DNA of 64,000 nucleotides, taken from Halomonas sp. (lineage in GTDB: Bacteria; Pseudomonadota; Gammaproteobacteria; Pseudomonadales; Halomonadaceae). Numbering within the stretch: the first letter of the stretch is position 1; the number at the start of each line of letters is the position of its first letter. The stretch is from contig NZ_JAJUFQ010000005.1 of NCBI RefSeq assembly GCF_029263665.1, forward strand, positions 124,001-188,000, read 5' to 3'. Shown here piece after piece: positions 1 through 9,966 of this stretch. The notes under the pieces were generated by a model. The model was given only the letters and a program-made list of their open reading frames with translations, had not been told where the DNA came from and searched no databases. A program made the position numbers and the translations under genes.

Positions 1-29
1 AATCGACGCAGATGCTCAAACGAGCACCC

Positions 30-977
30 TCATGGTGTCTTTTCCTTGGCCTTATCCAGGTTTCGAGCCGTCAGATGCACAATATTCTGGCGCGCCTCCG
101 GAGTGATCCAGGCATTATGCGGCGTCACCAGCAGGTTGAGAGCGGGAGACTCGGAAAGAGCCCTGATCAGTGCGTGGCCTTCGCGAGGAGGCTCCTGCGG
201 CAGTACATCCACCGCCAATCCTCCTAGTTTTCCCTGACGCAGGGCTTCCAGGGCTGCCTGTTCATCAATCACACTGCCGCGAGCGCAGTTGATCAACAAT
301 GCGCCATCCTTGAAGCGCTCGAGAATATCGGCGTTGATGAGATGGTGTGTCTGTTCAGTCAGAGGGCAGTGCAGACTGACCACATCGGCGGTGGGTAATA
401 CCTCGTACAGGGCTGGGCGCGAGTCATTGCTCTCGTTGCCTGGGCGCGCAGCGAAAGTCACCTGCATGCCGAAGGCTTCGGCCAGTTGGGCCACCTTGGC
501 TCCCAGAGTTCCCTGACCCACCACTACCAGATGCTTGCCCTCCAGTTGAAGGGTGGAGTGATCCATCAGGCAGAAGAAGGGGCTTTTACCCCATAATCCT
601 TCGCTTACATCACGCTGATAAAGTGGCAGGCGATTAGCCAGGGCCAGCATGAGCATCAGCGTATGCTGTGCAACGCTTGCCGTGCCATAGGCATTGACGT
701 TGTCGACGCGAATTCCCAATTTGTCGGCACATGTCATGTCGATATTGTTGGTGCCGGTCGCAAGTACGCAGATATGCCGCAACGAAGGCAGTGATGTCAG
801 TGTTTCAGCGTCCAGAACGACCTTATTGACCAACACGATATCTGCCCCTGCCAGGCGCTCCCTGGCCTGCTGGGTGGTGCTGGTGGGATAGACCTCCAAT
901 GTATCGACTCGCTCGCGAATGGGAGACAGGTCAATATTCGGGCCGAGGCTGTCGGCATCGAGCAGGACGGCTTTCAT
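30..977 (-). CDS. D-2-hydroxyacid dehydrogenase (glycerate dehydrogenase / hydroxypyruvate reductase type)
   Basis: The 315-residue protein has the full D-isomer 2-hydroxyacid dehydrogenase architecture. A split substrate domain (about 1-100 and 290-315) surrounds a Rossmann domain with the NAD motif GQGTLG at 154-159. The catalytic triad is visible as Arg233 (in CARGSV), Glu262 (in LPQEPP) and His287 (in TPHNAW). Family knowledge: these enzymes reduce 2-oxoacids such as hydroxypyruvate, glyoxylate or pyruvate with NAD(P)H in the cytosol. The overall pattern is closest to glycerate dehydrogenase (HprA), but the exact substrate cannot be read from sequence. The gene stands alone, divergent from the FmdB/aspS group, and its 3' end lies 29 bases from the window edge. 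Confidence 0.85.
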   Translation of the reverse strand: MKAVLLDADSLGPNIDLSPIRERVDTLEVYPTSTTQQARERLAGADIVLVNKVVLDAETLTSLPSLRHICVLATGTNNIDMTCADKLGIRVDNVNAYGTASVAQHTLMLMLALANRLPLYQRDVSEGLWGKSPFFCLMDHSTLQLEGKHLVVVGQGTLGAKVAQLAEAFGMQVTFAARPGNESNDSRPALYEVLPTADVVSLHCPLTEQTHHLINADILERFKDGALLINCARGSVIDEQAALEALRQGKLGGLAVDVLPQEPPREGHALIRALSESPALNLLVTPHNAWITPEARQNIVHLTARNLDKAKEKTP

Positions 978-1334
978 CGTAACTCCTGGTTATTCTGTCG
1001 TGATCGTCGGGTTCAATTGGTGCTGCACAATAATCATTCGATACAGCGTAATGGAATCATGCTGCAGGGCTGGGACTTGCCGTGCTCCAGAGGCTATACT
1101 ATGGCCTTTTCATTCGTGGCCTGGCATTCAACCTTGGAAGCGCAGCGCTCTTGCAATCCTTGGGGCCTGGCCATATATCGCACCTCGGCAGGTACAATCC
1201 TTGCTAAACAGGGCCTTGGTAGACATGACCTGGATAAGGTCAGCGGGCTCAAGTCTGGATTGTCTTGCCCTAGGAAAACCCGGTGTGATGGCATCGCTGC
1301 AACCGGCTTCGATGCAATTGGAGAATTGATTACC
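978..1334. other. Divergent intergenic region, no gene seen
   Basis: These 357 bases separate the leftward dehydrogenase from the rightward FmdB-like gene. Open frames crossing it have no recognisable protein. A TATACT hexamer at 1095-1100 could be a -10 element for the rightward genes, but there is no convincing -35 at 16-18 bases upstream. Confidence 0.4.
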
Positions 1335-1604
1335 ATGCCCATCTACGAATATCAGTGCAAGGCTTGTGGCCATCGTCTGGAAAAACTGCAGAAAATCAGT
1401 GCCGATCCACTGACTGATTGCCCATCCTGCGAAGCGCCGGAGCTTAACCGCCTGGTCTCTGCAGCAGGCTTTCGTCTGGCAGGTGGCGGCTGGTACGAAA
1501 CCGACTTCAAGACAGGTGGTAGCAAGAAGAACCTCGCTGGTGACAGTAGTTCTTCCAACAGCTCACCCAATAGTTCTTCTTCAGGCGGCGATGCCGCAGC
1601 CTGA
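1335..1604 (+). CDS. FmdB-family zinc-ribbon protein
   Basis: This is an 89-residue protein. Its N-terminal half is an FmdB/CxxC-CxxC regulatory-type zinc ribbon: MPIYEYQCKACGH supplies Cys8 and Cys11, and CPSC supplies Cys29 and Cys32. The C-terminal third is low complexity, rich in Ser, Asn and Gly, and probably disordered. The ATG at 1335 was chosen over the longer upstream frame because the zinc-ribbon family begins exactly with MPIYEY. It lies 45 bases upstream of aspS, an arrangement common in Proteobacteria, and the two are probably co-transcribed. The biochemical role of this family is not established. Confidence 0.9.
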   Translation: MPIYEYQCKACGHRLEKLQKISADPLTDCPSCEAPELNRLVSAAGFRLAGGGWYETDFKTGGSKKNLAGDSSSSNSSPNSSSSGGDAAA

Positions 1605-1649
1605 TCCGTATTACCGCCTTTTTCTTCACGTAACAAGACAGGATCCAAC

Positions 1650-3428
1650 ATGCGCAGCCATTATTGCGGCCAGCTCAACGAAACTCTGGTGGACCAGACG
1701 GTCACCCTGTGCGGCTGGGTTCATCGCCGCCGTGACCACGGTGGGGTGATCTTCCTCGACCTTCGCGATCGTGATGGTGTCGCTCAGGTTGTGGTTGACC
1801 CTGATACCGCCGAGGCTTTCGCTAATGCCGACCGCGCCCGCAGCGAGTACGTGCTGCGCATCCAGGGCCGCGTTCGCCTGCGTCCCGAGGGCACCCAGAA
1901 CCCGAACATGCCGACTGGCCTGATTGAAGTACTGGCCAAGGAAGTCGTGGTGCTCAACACCGCGGCGACTCCCCCGTTCCAGCTCGACGAGCACGGCAAG
2001 GTGGGGGAGGAGACTCGCCTCAAGCATCGTTATATCGATCTGCGTCGCCCCGAGATGATCGAGAAGCTGCGCCTGCGTTCACGCATCTCTCACAGTGTGC
2101 GTGCTTTCCTTGAAGGCGAAGGCTTCCTGGACATCGAGACGCCAGTGCTGACCCGGGCGACCCCGGAAGGTGCTCGCGATTATCTGGTGCCAAGCCGTAC
2201 TCACGCGGGCAGCTTCTTCGCTCTGCCTCAATCCCCGCAGCTGTTCAAGCAATTGCTGATGGTGGCAGGTTTCGATCGCTACTATCAGATTGCCAAGTGC
2301 TTCCGCGATGAAGACTTACGTGCCGACCGTCAGCCTGAGTTCACTCAGATCGACCTTGAGGCTTCCTTCGTAGAGGAAGCCGATATCATGGCGATCACTG
2401 AAGCCATGACCCGCAGCCTGTTCAACGATGTGCTGAATGTGGATCTGGGAGAGTTTCCGCGCATGACCTGGCACGAGGCGATGCAACGCTTCGGCTCGGA
2501 CAAGCCGGATCTGCGTATTCCATTGGAACTGGTCGATGTCGACGACCTGATGAAGGATGTCGATTTCAAGGTGTTCTCCGGTCCGGCCAACGCAGCAGAC
2601 GGACGCGTGGCCGCGCTCAAGGTCAGCGGAGGCGCCAAGCTCTCGCGCAAGGAAATCGATGAATACACCAAGTTCGTCGGAATCTATGGCGCCCGTGGTC
2701 TGGCCTGGATCAAGGTCAACGAACGTGCCAAGGGCATCGAAGGGCTGCAATCGCCCATCGTCAAGTTCATGGAAGACGTCATCGAAACGCTGCTGGACCG
2801 TGTTGGAGCACAGGATGGAGACATCGTCTTCTTCGGTGCTGACAAGGCTCGCATCGTCAATGAGGCGCTGGGCGCGCTACGCGTCAAGCTGGGTGAAGAC
2901 CTGAGCCTCTACACCTGCGAGTGGGCGCCTCTCTGGGTCGTGGATTTCCCGATGTTCGAGGCGGATGACAATGGTCGTTTGAGCCCATTGCATCACCCGT
3001 TCACTTCTCCTGCCTGCAGTCCGGAAGAGCTCAAGGCCAACCCGGCCGAAGCGCTGTCTCGTGCCTACGACATGGTGCTCAATGGTACCGAGCTGGGTGG
3101 CGGTTCCATCCGTATTCATGATCAGGCCATGCAGAAGGTCGTATTCGAGATTCTCGGCATTGGCGATGAAGAGGCCAACGAGAAGTTCGGCTTCCTGCTG
3201 GATGCTCTGCAGTACGGAGCGCCTCCCCATGGTGGCCTGGCCTTCGGGCTCGATCGCCTGGTCATGCTGATGACTGGGGCCAAGACCATCCGTGAAGTGA
3301 TTGCCTTCCCGAAGACACAAAGTGCTGCCTGTCTGATGACCGAAGCACCTGGCGAAGTGAGTCCCGAGCAGCTCAAGGAGCTCAATATCCGCCTGCGTCA
3401 GAAGGCCAAGGCCGAAGACAGCGAATAA
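1650..3428 (+). CDS. aspS: Aspartyl-tRNA synthetase, probably non-discriminating
   Basis: This 592-residue bacterial-type class II synthetase charges tRNA-Asp with aspartate. The order is an OB-fold anticodon-binding domain (about 1-105), the catalytic core interrupted by the bacterial GAD insertion (roughly 280-420), and the end of the core. Motif 2 begins with [11 protein letters not shown] at 218 and motif 3 is GLAFGLDRL at 529-537. In the anticodon-binding domain it has His30 and Gly81, where E. coli has Leu30 and Lys81. In Pseudomonas the His/Gly type is associated with non-discriminating enzymes that also load Asp on tRNA-Asn for GatCAB amidation, so the same is inferred here. A hairpin terminator follows. 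Confidence 0.97.
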   Translation: MRSHYCGQLNETLVDQTVTLCGWVHRRRDHGGVIFLDLRDRDGVAQVVVDPDTAEAFANADRARSEYVLRIQGRVRLRPEGTQNPNMPTGLIEVLAKEVVVLNTAATPPFQLDEHGKVGEETRLKHRYIDLRRPEMIEKLRLRSRISHSVRAFLEGEGFLDIETPVLTRATPEGARDYLVPSRTHAGSFFALPQSPQLFKQLLMVAGFDRYYQIAKCFRDEDLRADRQPEFTQIDLEASFVEEADIMAITEAMTRSLFNDVLNVDLGEFPRMTWHEAMQRFGSDKPDLRIPLELVDVDDLMKDVDFKVFSGPANAADGRVAALKVSGGAKLSRKEIDEYTKFVGIYGARGLAWIKVNERAKGIEGLQSPIVKFMEDVIETLLDRVGAQDGDIVFFGADKARIVNEALGALRVKLGEDLSLYTCEWAPLWVVDFPMFEADDNGRLSPLHHPFTSPACSPEELKANPAEALSRAYDMVLNGTELGGGSIRIHDQAMQKVVFEILGIGDEEANEKFGFLLDALQYGAPPHGGLAFGLDRLVMLMTGAKTIREVIAFPKTQSAACLMTEAPGEVSPEQLKELNIRLRQKAKAEDSE

Positions 3429-3486
3429 ATAAGGCCCTTCAGAAGGAGCGGTGTATTTCCCGCTCCTGACGAGTGGCCCATAACGA

Positions 3487-3517
3487 GCAGCCTCGCCCAG
3501 AGCGAGGCTGCTTTTTT
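3487..3517 (+). terminator. Rho-independent terminator after aspS
   Basis: A perfect 9-bp stem, GCAGCCTCG (3487-3495) with CGAGGCTGC (3503-3511), encloses a 7-base loop and is followed by six T. It lies between convergent aspS and the UbiH/UbiM-type gene. The T-run is only on the aspS side. Confidence 0.9.
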
Positions 3518-3526
3518 ATTGTCGCG

Positions 3527-4756
3527 TCATGATGTCTGGTTCATGAAGGGGAGGCGGGGTAAAGCAGGAAGTGGTGGCAGGCCGGGCAGCAGTGCTTCTC
3601 CCTGAAGATGTCTGCTGATGAGAGCACGAGCAGGCGTCATTCGCTCGCCGAGCTGTAGCCCAAGATGACGTAGCAAGCGGGCAGGTCGGCGTTCGTCGGT
3701 GTAGAGACTGACAATCGCCTGGGTAGCAAGATACAACGGACGCGTTGCCAGGCGATGCTCGCGCTCGTAGGCAGACAACAGGCGTGGTGCGGCGATGTCC
3801 AGGCCACGCTGGAACGCCTCGACCACACGACGAGCGAGGCGATGCTGGCTGTGCACGCCAAAGTTGAAGCCATGGGCCGTCACGGGGTGCATGCCCACCG
3901 CGGCATCACCGACCAGGGCAAACCGCTGGGCATGAAAGCGCTCGGCATAAGTACTGACCAGAGGGTATGCATAAGCTTGATCGATCAAGCTCATGCGGCC
4001 AAGACGCCCGCCATAGCGTTGGGTCAACTGGGCGCTGAAGGCCTCGCTATCCAGTGCCATCAATGCTTCCATCTGCTGATGCGGCAAGGTCACGACGGCA
4101 GATGAAAGGTGGGTGGAGATAGGCAGCAGAGCCAATGTCTGGCCGTAGTCGAACCACTCCCAGGCGGATTGATCATGGGCATGTTCATGTCTGACTCGAC
4201 AGACCATCATCGAACGGCCATTATCGCGCATTTCAGCGGCGATCCCCATTTGCCGACGTGACATCGAGAAGCGGCTATCTGCGGCCACTGCCAGACGCGC
4301 GTGCAAGCGCTCCCCATTATCGAGATCCAGAGTGGCGCAGTGAGCACTGCTGGCTATCGAGGCAAGACCCGCATGATGCCATTCGATATTGTCCCATGCC
4401 GATGCCGCTTCATGGGCGGCATGGCGAATGGCATGATTGGGCACCATGAATCCCAGAGGTTGCTCGTCTGAAGACGGATTGCCGAAGCCCATGAACCAAG
4501 TCGATTGGCCATTGAATACGCGGGCCTGGCGAAGTGGAGAGATATCGCTGCTGCTCAGATGCTGCCAAATGTTCAAGTCACTGAGCAGACGGCGCGAAGC
4601 GTGGGTCAAGGCGATCTCACGACCGTCAGGAGCAGGATGGGCCAGTTCCGAGCGTGGCTGTCGCTCGATCAAGGAAACCTTCATTCCCGAAGCAGCAAGT
4701 GTGCTGGCCAGGCAGAGCCCGACCGGGCCAGCGCCGATGATGGCTACATCCCTCAC
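3527..4756 (-). CDS. UbiH/UbiM-type FAD-dependent ubiquinone-biosynthesis hydroxylase
   Basis: This 409-residue flavoprotein belongs to the UbiH/UbiF/UbiI/COQ6 family, which hydroxylates the ring of ubiquinone precursors at the inner membrane. The N-terminal FAD-binding motif is IIGAGPVG (6-13). The second FAD motif is GDAAVGMHPVTAHGFNFG. The usual family form is GDAAH..HP.AGQGFNLG; the MHPVTAHGFN variant is what I associate with the UbiM subgroup, a substitute hydroxylase that can act on more than one ring position. The assignment to UbiM is from memory of motifs and is tentative. The gene lies on the opposite strand between aspS and ruvC, where many gammaproteobacteria carry yebC. Confidence 0.75.
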   Translation of the reverse strand: MRDVAIIGAGPVGLCLASTLAASGMKVSLIERQPRSELAHPAPDGREIALTHASRRLLSDLNIWQHLSSSDISPLRQARVFNGQSTWFMGFGNPSSDEQPLGFMVPNHAIRHAAHEAASAWDNIEWHHAGLASIASSAHCATLDLDNGERLHARLAVAADSRFSMSRRQMGIAAEMRDNGRSMMVCRVRHEHAHDQSAWEWFDYGQTLALLPISTHLSSAVVTLPHQQMEALMALDSEAFSAQLTQRYGGRLGRMSLIDQAYAYPLVSTYAERFHAQRFALVGDAAVGMHPVTAHGFNFGVHSQHRLARRVVEAFQRGLDIAAPRLLSAYEREHRLATRPLYLATQAIVSLYTDERRPARLLRHLGLQLGERMTPARALISRHLQGEALLPGLPPLPALPRLPFMNQTS

Positions 4757-5153
4757 GTTCTATCCTCCTGCGGGCCATGTCTGTCATGGATGGTTAAGGG
4801 TATATTGCACGTTGATAGCAGATGCTAATACATGAGGAGCATGTTATCTGCATCACATAACAACTGGCTTGATCCATGCCCTGGTCTTGATCAATATCCG
4901 ACACAGCCCCCGCTTCTCATCGAGCTTTGTCTTGCGGATTTTGTTTTCCCTGTCTGTATCGAGCGACATGCATGGCAGCAACTTGGAAGATCAGGGAAAT
5001 GCCGGGGATTTATCGCTCCTCTGATTGGCGCCAGGATCTCAATGATGTACAAGACGTTTTTTCTCCAACGCGATAGAGTGGTCTGGCTTATATAGAGAGG
5101 AAGCCTGCCATGACGACAGGGACTTGCAGGACATACGACAACAGGGGCAATCA
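4757..5153. other. Divergent intergenic region upstream of ruvC
   Basis: These 397 bases lie between the leftward hydroxylase and rightward ruvC. A small 87-codon frame at 4832-5095 has no recognisable features and is not called. TTGCAC (4805-4810) and TAATAC (4826-4831) resemble a promoter but the spacing of 15 is short. Confidence 0.35.
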
Positions 5154-5693
5154 GTGCTGATTCTAGGAATCGATCCTGGTTCGCGTATTACCGGTTATGG
5201 CGTTGTGGATGCTGCTGAGCATACTCCACGCTACGTGGCGAGTGGTTGCATCCGACTCAAGGATGATGACCTGGAACAGCGCCTGGCTCAGATCTATGCC
5301 GGTATCAGCGAGTTGATTGCCGTACATCGTCCGGATGCGCTGGCCATCGAGAAGGTGTTCATGTCGAAGAATGCAGATTCGGCATTGAAGCTTGGCCAGG
5401 CACGCGGCGTGGCCATTGTCTGTGCAGCCAACCATGGTCTATCTGTCAGCGAGTATGCCGCACGTCAGATCAAGCAAGCTGTCACAGGCAGCGGAGCCGC
5501 AGAAAAACCTCAGGTGCAGCACATGGTCACTGCGGTACTAGGCCTTTCCGGGACTCCGCAGGCAGATGCCGCCGATGCGCTGGCCATTGCCCTGACCCAC
5601 ATCTATGCTTCTCGCGGACTTGTCAAGGAAGGCAGTTATGGTGGAAGACAGAAACGCTCCCGAGCGACGTCCTGGCGCCATTTTCGGCCTTGA
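5154..5693 (+). CDS. ruvC: Holliday junction endonuclease RuvC
   Basis: RuvC is the dimeric endonuclease that resolves Holliday junctions after RuvAB branch migration. With the GTG start at 5154 the protein is 179 residues (about 173 in E. coli). All four catalytic carboxylates fall at the E. coli positions: Asp7 in LGIDPGS, Glu66 in AIEKVF, Asp138 and Asp141 in QADAADA. That match, plus an AGGGG Shine-Dalgarno about 6 bases upstream, decides for GTG 5154 over the TTG 30 bases earlier. A 237-base gap separates it from ruvA; I saw no clear LexA box there. Confidence 0.96.
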   Translation: MLILGIDPGSRITGYGVVDAAEHTPRYVASGCIRLKDDDLEQRLAQIYAGISELIAVHRPDALAIEKVFMSKNADSALKLGQARGVAIVCAANHGLSVSEYAARQIKQAVTGSGAAEKPQVQHMVTAVLGLSGTPQADAADALAIALTHIYASRGLVKEGSYGGRQKRSRATSWRHFRP

Positions 5694-5930
5694 GTGCAAA
5701 GCGGCATGACGCGGATCTCTGCGAGGCAATGAGTGTCGCCTAAACCCAACATGAAGAGTTGTCGAACGGTGTTTGATTCATCTGGCATACACTCTAACCC
5801 ATCAGTATAGTGGGGAGCCAAAGAGGGTATGAACATCTCATACATCTGAAGTACGCAGATTAGAATATCGAGAAGTGCTGCATGTTCAGTGCATTCTTAA
5901 AACACGCAGGATCAAGGAAACCATCGCGCC

Positions 5931-6542
5931 ATGATCGGACGCATCACGGGCACATTGCTAGAAACTCAACCCCCGGGGCTGGTCGTCGATGTGGGGGGGG
6001 TCGGCTACGAGCTGGAAGCCTCCATGACGACTCTGGTGGCATTGCCTGGTGTAGGGAAAAAAGTGTCTCTCTACACTCATCTGACCATTCGCGATGATGC
6101 GCACCTGCTGTTCGGCTTTGCCAGGGAGCAGGAAAGGGCGTTGTTTCGTGCCCTGATCAAGGTCAATGGCATTGGTCCCAAGCTGGCCCTGGCGATTCTG
6201 TCCGGTATGGACGAAAACGCCTTTGTACGCTGTGTGATGGAGGATGACGTCAAATCGCTGACGCGCCTTCCAGGGGTTGGCAAAAAGACGGCTGAACGCC
6301 TGATCATCGAGATGCGTGACCGTTTTCCGCATTGGCAGCATCCCGACAGCCTACCGCTCGATGGTGGCAGCTTGTCCAATGCCTCGCGTCCGGCCCAGGA
6401 TCCTCTTGCTGACGCCGAAGCCGCATTGGTCAGCCTGGGATACAAGCCGACTGAAGCCAGTCGCATGCTTTCCGGCCTGGAAGGTGAGGGAAGTACGGAA
6501 GCCATGATCAAGGCGGCCTTGGCTCGCCGCATGGCAGGATGA
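5931..6542 (+). CDS. ruvA: Holliday junction branch-migration DNA-binding subunit RuvA
   Basis: This is a 203-residue RuvA. It has the N-terminal OB-fold ([19 protein letters not shown]), the helix-hairpin-helix repeats ([13 protein letters not shown] and [13 protein letters not shown] at about 75-120), and the C-terminal domain III ([15 protein letters not shown]) that contacts RuvB. RuvA tetramers clamp the four-way junction and load RuvB. The stop is 4 bases before ruvB, so the two are translationally linked. Confidence 0.97.
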   Translation: MIGRITGTLLETQPPGLVVDVGGVGYELEASMTTLVALPGVGKKVSLYTHLTIRDDAHLLFGFAREQERALFRALIKVNGIGPKLALAILSGMDENAFVRCVMEDDVKSLTRLPGVGKKTAERLIIEMRDRFPHWQHPDSLPLDGGSLSNASRPAQDPLADAEAALVSLGYKPTEASRMLSGLEGEGSTEAMIKAALARRMAG

Positions 6543-6546
6543 TGCC

Positions 6547-7575
6547 ATGATAGAGAACGATCGTCTGATCGCCGCCAATGCGCAAGAGAGCGATATTCGG
6601 GTGGATCATGCCATCCGCCCGAAACGTCTGGTTGACTACATCGGCCAGCCACGGGTTCGTGAGCAACTGGAAATCTTTATCCATGCGGCTCGGGCACGGG
6701 ACGAAAGTCTTGACCATACCTTGGTATTTGGTCCTCCGGGGCTGGGCAAGACGACGCTGGCCAACATCATCGCCGCGGAGATGGGGGTCAATCTGACATC
6801 GACTTCCGGGCCGGTACTGGAGCGTGCTGGCGACCTCGCCGCCATGCTCACCAATCTCAAGGCGGGCGATGTGCTGTTCATCGATGAGATTCATCGCCTA
6901 TCGCCGGTGGTGGAAGAGATTCTCTATCCCGCCATGGAAGATTTTCAGTTGGACATCGTCATCGGCGAAGGGCCGGCGGCGCGCTCCATCAAGCTTGATC
7001 TACCACCTTTCACTCTGGTGGGCGCCACTACCCGGGCAGGACGTTTGACGTCTCCTCTGCGTGATCGCTTCGGCATCGTTCAGCGCCTGGAGTTCTATGC
7101 CATCGATGAATTGACGGAAATCGTCAGTCGTTCGGCGAGATTGCTGGGGGTAGAGACGGATCGAGAAGGTGCCCAGGAAGTGGCGCGCCGTTCGCGAGGG
7201 ACTCCGCGTATCGCCAATCGCCTGCTGCGCCGGGTGAGGGACTTCGCAGAAGTGCGTGCAGGGGGGCAGATCACTGCTGAAGTTGCCGATCAGGCCTTGA
7301 ACATGCTGCACGTGGATCATCATGGCCTCGACCATATGGACCGTCGCCTGCTGCTGGCCATGATCGAGAAATTTGATGGCGGCCCCGTGGGGGTCGACTC
7401 GCTTTCCGCTGCCATAGGGGAAGAGCGTGACACCATCGAGGATGTCATTGAACCTTACCTGATTCAACAGGGCCTGATGATGCGTACTGCCCGTGGCCGG
7501 GTGGTCACACGCCAGGCCTGGCACCATTTTGGAATCGCCCCCGATGAACGGGCGATCGATACTGACTCTGACTGA
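6547..7575 (+). CDS. ruvB: Holliday junction branch-migration ATPase RuvB
   Basis: RuvB (342 residues) is the AAA+ hexameric motor that pulls DNA through the RuvA-bound junction. The Walker A motif is GPPGLGKTT at 62-70 and Walker B FIDEIH at 111-116. Sensor-type sequence [18 protein letters not shown] and the C-terminal winged helix ([18 protein letters not shown]) are present. It is followed 20 bases later by tolQ, so ruvAB and the tol operon may share transcription. ybgC, which precedes tolQ in many gammaproteobacteria, is absent here. Confidence 0.98.
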   Translation: MIENDRLIAANAQESDIRVDHAIRPKRLVDYIGQPRVREQLEIFIHAARARDESLDHTLVFGPPGLGKTTLANIIAAEMGVNLTSTSGPVLERAGDLAAMLTNLKAGDVLFIDEIHRLSPVVEEILYPAMEDFQLDIVIGEGPAARSIKLDLPPFTLVGATTRAGRLTSPLRDRFGIVQRLEFYAIDELTEIVSRSARLLGVETDREGAQEVARRSRGTPRIANRLLRRVRDFAEVRAGGQITAEVADQALNMLHVDHHGLDHMDRRLLLAMIEKFDGGPVGVDSLSAAIGEERDTIEDVIEPYLIQQGLMMRTARGRVVTRQAWHHFGIAPDERAIDTDSD

Positions 7576-7595
7576 CCCGAGACACGAGGTTTGCC

Positions 7596-8285
7596 GTGAA
7601 CGACTCCATGTCCATCCCACATTTGATCATCAACGCCAGCGGTGTCGTCCAGCTGGTCATGCTGCTGTTGCTGACCGGCTCCATCCTGTCCTGGGTGGTG
7701 GTGTTTCAGCGTACTTTCGTCATGCGCAAAGCCAAGCGTGCCTATCGTGCCTTCGAAGACCGATTCTGGTCCGGGGTCGACCTCAATGAACTGTATCGGG
7801 AAATTCCCTCCGAACAGGAAAGCGAAGGGGCTGAACACATCTTCCGTTCCGGCTTTCGTGAGTTCAATCGTCTGATGCCCAAGACCCGCAGCGCCCAGGC
7901 CATTCTTGATGGTGTCCAGCGCAGCATGCGTGTGGCCTGGTCACGCGAAGAAGAGCGCCTCAACCTGCACCTGGTTTTCCTTGCCACTGTGGCATCTGCC
8001 AGTCCCTACATCGGTCTGTTCGGCACCGTGTGGGGCATCATGGGGTCTTTCCAGTCGCTGTCCATGGCGCAGCAGGCCACCCTGGCCACGGTTGCACCCT
8101 GGATTGCCGAGGCATTGATTGCAACAGCCATGGGGCTGTTTGCTGCTATCCCGGCGGTCATCTTCTACAACCGGCTGTCTGCCGAGTCTTCCCGCTTGCT
8201 CGGCAAGTATGAAGACTTCGCCGAGGAGTTCCATTCCATCCTGCACCGCAACCTGCAGGGCAGATCCGACTCCAGCGCTGCCTGA
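7596..8285 (+). CDS. tolQ: Tol-Pal system proton-channel subunit TolQ
   Basis: TolQ (229 residues) is an ExbB/MotA-type inner-membrane protein. With TolR it uses proton motive force to energise TolA for outer-membrane constriction during division. Three membrane segments are visible: about 15-35, then 130-155 and 165-190 in the conserved block from SPYIGLFGTVWGIM to ALIATAMGLFAAIPAV. The GTG at 7596 is preferred because GAGG lies 7-8 bases upstream; the ATG at 7608 would be too far from it. It starts the tolQRAB-pal-cpoB run. Confidence 0.96.
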   Translation: MNDSMSIPHLIINASGVVQLVMLLLLTGSILSWVVVFQRTFVMRKAKRAYRAFEDRFWSGVDLNELYREIPSEQESEGAEHIFRSGFREFNRLMPKTRSAQAILDGVQRSMRVAWSREEERLNLHLVFLATVASASPYIGLFGTVWGIMGSFQSLSMAQQATLATVAPWIAEALIATAMGLFAAIPAVIFYNRLSAESSRLLGKYEDFAEEFHSILHRNLQGRSDSSAA

Positions 8286-8299
8286 AGGGAGAAGATGCC

Positions 8300-8740
<441 letters not shown>

Positions 8741-8748
8741 GAGTGTCC

Positions 8749-9966
8749 ATGGCGAAGCAAATGCCAAAGCCACGACGCCGCCTGCGAGAGGGGCGTGTGG
8801 GATATGGCCTGCCAACGATGCTGGCGGTAGGGCTGCACCTGGGAATTCTGATTCTCAGTGTCGTCAAGTGGCCGTTTTCCGAACCGGAAGCGCCAAATAA
8901 TGCCATTGTGCAGGCTACCCTGATCAGTACTGCCACGACGACGGATCAGGCCCAGCAGGCTGCTGAAGCGCGTACACGTGCTGCCCAGCGAGCTGCCGAG
9001 GAAGAATCGACAGCTGAGGAGGCCGCCGCTCAGGAACAAGAGGCGCAGGCCGAACAGCAGGCACAGCAAGAAGCGGCCCAGGCCGAAGCAGAGCGTCTGG
9101 CTCAAGAACAGGCAGCGGAACAGCAGGCTCGCGAAGAAGCTGAGCAGCAGGCCCAGCAGCAAGCCGAGGCAGAGCGTCAACAGGCGGCTGAACAAGCCCA
9201 GGCCGAAGCGGAGCGTCGTGCTGCCGAGGCAGAAGCTGCGGCCAAGCAACGCGCAGCGGAAGAAGCACGCCGTCAGGAGGCTCAAGCCGAAGCTGAACGC
9301 CAGGCCCAGGAAGAGGCTGAGCGTAAGGCCAAAGAAGAAGCCGAACGCCAAGCTCAGGAAGAGGCTGAGCGCAAGGCCAAAGAGGAAGCTGAACAGAAGG
9401 CCCGTAAAGAAGCCGAGCGCAAGGCCAAAGAAGAAGCTGAACAGAAGGCCCGTGAAGAAGCTGAACGCCAGGCCCAGGAAGAGGCTGAGCGTAAGGCCAA
9501 AGAGGAAGCTGAACAGAAGGCCCGCGAAGAAGCCGAGCGCAAGGCTCAGGAAGAGGCTGAGCGTAAAGCTAAAGAGGAAGCAGATAGACGCTCGCGAGAG
9601 GAGGCGGAAGCCGCACTGCAACGGCTGATCCAGGGTGATACGGATGCCGTATCCAATGCCGAACAGGGCGAAGAAGCGGCCAACGGTTTTATTCAGATAG
9701 TGCGCAATGCCGTTCAGCAAAACTGGAATATTCCGCCGAACAGTGAAGGCTTGTCTGCAAGAATCAGTGTTCGCCTAGGCCCCTCTGGAGAGCTGCTCGT
9801 ACCTCCGAGCGTGGCAGAATCCAGTGGCAATGCGGGCTTTGATAATACGGCCATTCAGGCGGTTCAGGCTGCAGCGCCGTTCTCTGAACTGCTTGAGTTA
9901 CCTGGAAATGTTCGGAACGACTACCGTCAATTCAATCTGCGCTTCGACCCAGGAGGTGTGCACTGA
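8749..9966 (+). CDS. tolA: Tol-Pal system envelope-spanning protein TolA
   Basis: TolA (405 residues) links TolQR to Pal/TolB across the periplasm. It has a short cytoplasmic N terminus, one membrane segment (about 22-40), and a very long Ala/Glu/Gln/Arg-rich helical domain II (about 60-295). The compact domain III (about 300-405) includes [10 protein letters not shown] and FNLRFDP. Part of domain II is a near-perfect 8-residue repeat, listed separately. The ATG at 8749 is chosen over GTG 8743 because AGGAG (8739-8743) is 5 bases upstream of it. The stop overlaps the tolB start. Confidence 0.96.
   Translation: MAKQMPKPRRRLREGRVGYGLPTMLAVGLHLGILILSVVKWPFSEPEAPNNAIVQATLISTATTTDQAQQAAEARTRAAQRAAEEESTAEEAAAQEQEAQAEQQAQQEAAQAEAERLAQEQAAEQQAREEAEQQAQQQAEAERQQAAEQAQAEAERRAAEAEAAAKQRAAEEARRQEAQAEAERQAQEEAERKAKEEAERQAQEEAERKAKEEAEQKARKEAERKAKEEAEQKAREEAERQAQEEAERKAKEEAEQKAREEAERKAQEEAERKAKEEADRRSREEAEAALQRLIQGDTDAVSNAEQGEEAANGFIQIVRNAVQQNWNIPPNSEGLSARISVRLGPSGELLVPPSVAESSGNAGFDNTAIQAVQAAAPFSELLELPGNVRNDYRQFNLRFDPGGVH
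9310..9597 (+). repeat. 24-bp in-frame tandem repeats in tolA, 12 units
   Basis: Twelve consecutive 24-base units encode 8-residue blocks of the form [16 protein letters not shown] and EEAEQKAR, with one KEAERKAK and a final EEADRRSR. Units alternate in a patterned order rather than being identical, so local duplications of 48-72 bases are likely. The repeat should make domain II length variable by recombination or slippage. Confidence 0.9.

Noticed and set aside
4832..5095. 87-codon frame upstream of ruvC
   Set aside because: No homology recognised, no good ribosome site, irregular composition; treated as non-coding.
5694..5930. Possible LexA box before ruvA
   Set aside because: No CTG-N10-CAG site with the expected inner sequence was found by eye.
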